In this document: piece by piece, positions 62,953 to 64,000 of the stretch
How positions within the stretch are numbered: the stretch's first letter is position 1
Layout of the letters: each line of letters starts with the position of its first letter
DNA from: Metallosphaera tengchongensis
Lineage (GTDB): Archaea; Thermoproteota; Thermoprotei_A; Sulfolobales; Sulfolobaceae
DNA length: 64,000 bases
Reading direction: 5' to 3'
Assembly: GCF_013343295.1 (NCBI RefSeq)
Contig: NZ_CP049074.1
Span: 124,001 to 188,000, forward strand
Position numbers and translations under genes: made by a program
Notes under the pieces: model-generated
What the model saw: only the letters and a program-made list of their open reading frames with translations
Database searches by the model: none
Told to the model about the DNA's origin: nothing

Positions 62953-63461
62953 GCCCTAGCTATTGTGGAATAGACCTCGCTGTGAAAAGGGAAAGTGCTG
63001 TTGCGGTGATGACGGGAAACCTGATTGAAGTCCAGTTTCTACTTGCTGACGAAGAAATAATAAACGCCTGTGAGGAGGCAAAGGTGGTCGCCATTGACGC
63101 GCCCTTGACCTATAAGGAGGGATACAGGGAAGTTGACCTGTTGTTGGTAAGGAGGGGGCTAAGGGTTTTTCCTCCCTCTTTTATTAAGGCATTGACCTAT
63201 AGGGGAATGGAACTATCTAAAAGCTTGAACGCCATAGAGACGCACCCTACCTCCTCCTTCAAGATCCTAGGATGGGATTGGAAGGATCTGAGTAACAACA
63301 AGGATGAGGCGGACTCGGTCATAAGCGCAGTGACCGCATACCACTATACCATGGGTAAAACACTATCCTTCAAAGCAGTTGATGGAGAAATACACCTCCT
63401 TAAGCCTCCAAGACCATCCATCTCAAGTGTAGGTAGAAGAAGATATATTATAGAAGACTAG
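62949..63461 (+). CDS. DUF429 family protein (predicted RNase H-fold nuclease)
   Basis: The 170-residue protein starts CGIDLAVKRESAVAVMT, followed by VAIDAPLTY, a long helical region, and the signature ETHPTSSFKILG and NKDEADSVISAVTAYHY. The arrangement (Asp near 9, Asp in IDAP, Glu in ETHP, Asp in DEADS) fits an RNase H-like acidic active site proposed for DUF429. No biochemical role is established. It is translationally coupled to the APC permease, an unexplained pairing. Confidence 0.78.
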   Translation: MSPSYCGIDLAVKRESAVAVMTGNLIEVQFLLADEEIINACEEAKVVAIDAPLTYKEGYREVDLLLVRRGLRVFPPSFIKALTYRGMELSKSLNAIETHPTSSFKILGWDWKDLSNNKDEADSVISAVTAYHYTMGKTLSFKAVDGEIHLLKPPRPSISSVGRRRYIIED

Positions 63462-63706
63462 GGAGAATGTATATTCAAAATTTTAAAAGCTAATAAGTAG
63501 AAATTTCAAATTAAAATCTAAACCGGTGCTCAAGTTAGTATCATAAAATGTCCCATCTTTCTTTTACAATAACCAAAAATCCTGCGAGGAAGGATTGAAA
63601 CTTGAGGCAATCATAACGTAAACCGCTTAAGATATTAACAATCAGGGTTTACCAGTACTAATGAAGTCAGTATATTTTTTATATGATTTAGGTATTTTAG
63701 TAAACT

Positions 63707-64000
63707 ATGAAAAGACATTCTCATTTTGATCGTCTTCTAGACGAAAGGAGAAAAAATTTCGAAAACCCAGAGAACTTTATTCCCAAGCTTCTTCGAGGAG
63801 ATGAGATTGTAGTCGATATGGGATGCGGCCCTGGATACTACTGCCCGGAGCTGGAGAAATACTCTTCAAAGCTCTATTGTGTTGACTTTAACAAGGAGGC
63901 GTTAGATATTGCAAAGACCAGGATAAAGAAGCCAAACACCGAACTCCTTTACGAAGAGTCATCAAGAACCTCAATACCCCCGTCCTCAGTTGACGTGGTT
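63707..64000 (+). CDS. SAM-dependent methyltransferase, N-terminal part (cut by window edge)
   Basis: The frame from ATG 63707 encodes 98 residues and continues past the window. IVVDMGCGPGYYCPEL near 35-50 is the glycine-rich SAM motif I, and LYCVDFNKEALDIAKTR is motif II, both typical of class I methyltransferases of the UbiE/SmtA type. The substrate is unknown. TTTATATGATT about 30 bases upstream is the probable promoter. Confidence 0.85.
   Translation, partial: MKRHSHFDRLLDERRKNFENPENFIPKLLRGDEIVVDMGCGPGYYCPELEKYSSKLYCVDFNKEALDIAKTRIKKPNTELLYEESSRTSIPPSSVDVV

Noticed and set aside
1-64000. CRISPR array, rRNA or intact insertion sequence
   Set aside because: No regularly spaced direct repeats of 24-30 bases, no rRNA-like stretches and no intact transposase frame were found; only IS200/IS605 remnants.

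Overview
The window looks like chromosome from a thermoacidophilic archaeon of the order Sulfolobales, most like Metallosphaera. By eye the GC content is in the mid-40s percent. Arginine is mostly AGG/AGA, and TTG and GTG starts are common. Many genes have an A/T-rich TATA box centred about 26 bases before the start codon, which gives leaderless mRNAs. Inside operons, Shine-Dalgarno GGTGA-type sites or 4-base stop/start overlaps are used instead. The gene set fits this view: a Hel308 helicase, a stand-alone acyl-CoA carboxylase beta subunit (3-hydroxypropionate/4-hydroxybutyrate cycle), a GTP-type PEP carboxykinase, a separate GMP synthase amidotransferase subunit, an acid-type sedolisin protease, and DUF2173/DUF2299 proteins. 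The genus is inference.

Layout. 1-7.4 kb: the start of a GH15 glucoamylase (cut by the window edge), a small operon with a muconolactone-isomerase-like protein, TenA, and an acetate module (a SatP-type carrier divergent from acetyl-CoA synthetase) beside an unusual SF2 helicase. 7.5-14.8 kb: two MFS carriers, a phytoene-desaturase-like FAD enzyme, a tandem pair of DUF2299 proteins, a carotenoid hydratase-like membrane protein, a fumarylacetoacetase-fold enzyme and small DUF2173 and zinc-ribbon proteins. 14.9-17.3 kb: GMP synthase subunit, tyrosine phosphatase, endonuclease V. 17.2-24.2 kb: a secreted-protein region with a sedolisin plus PNGase-A-like operon and an anchored exoprotein. 25-33.6 kb: amino-acid permease, Hel308, carboxylase beta subunit, ABC importer. 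34-43 kb: a nucleotidyltransferase-like gene interrupted by UGA, M28 peptidase, sugar kinase, dCTP deaminase/dUTPase, XdhC-like protein, TrmO, TldD/PmbA-family protein, VWA protein. 43-54 kb: TnpB pseudogene, MFS/PadR pair, PEPCK, a frameshifted MFS gene, ExoIII, and a second Ski2-like helicase. 54-58 kb: a dipeptide-type ABC cluster whose two ATPase-like proteins have lost most of their catalytic motifs. 58.8-64 kb: triosephosphate isomerase, ModE-like regulator, PurK-PurE, a second APC permease with a DUF429 protein, and the start of a methyltransferase.

A thread through the intergenic space is IS200/IS605 (TnpB) debris: one multiply broken tnpB, three smaller fragments, eight copies of a right-end hairpin motif, and three copies of a separate decayed element. 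Two of those three flank the odd ABC cluster in the same orientation. I see no intact transposase, CRISPR array, rRNA or tRNA gene.

The observations most worth a second look are the degenerate ABC ATPase pair with retained four-cysteine C-termini, the orphan TnpB-type hairpins, the gene with an in-frame UGA, and three genes whose N-terminal homology extends beyond any canonical start codon.
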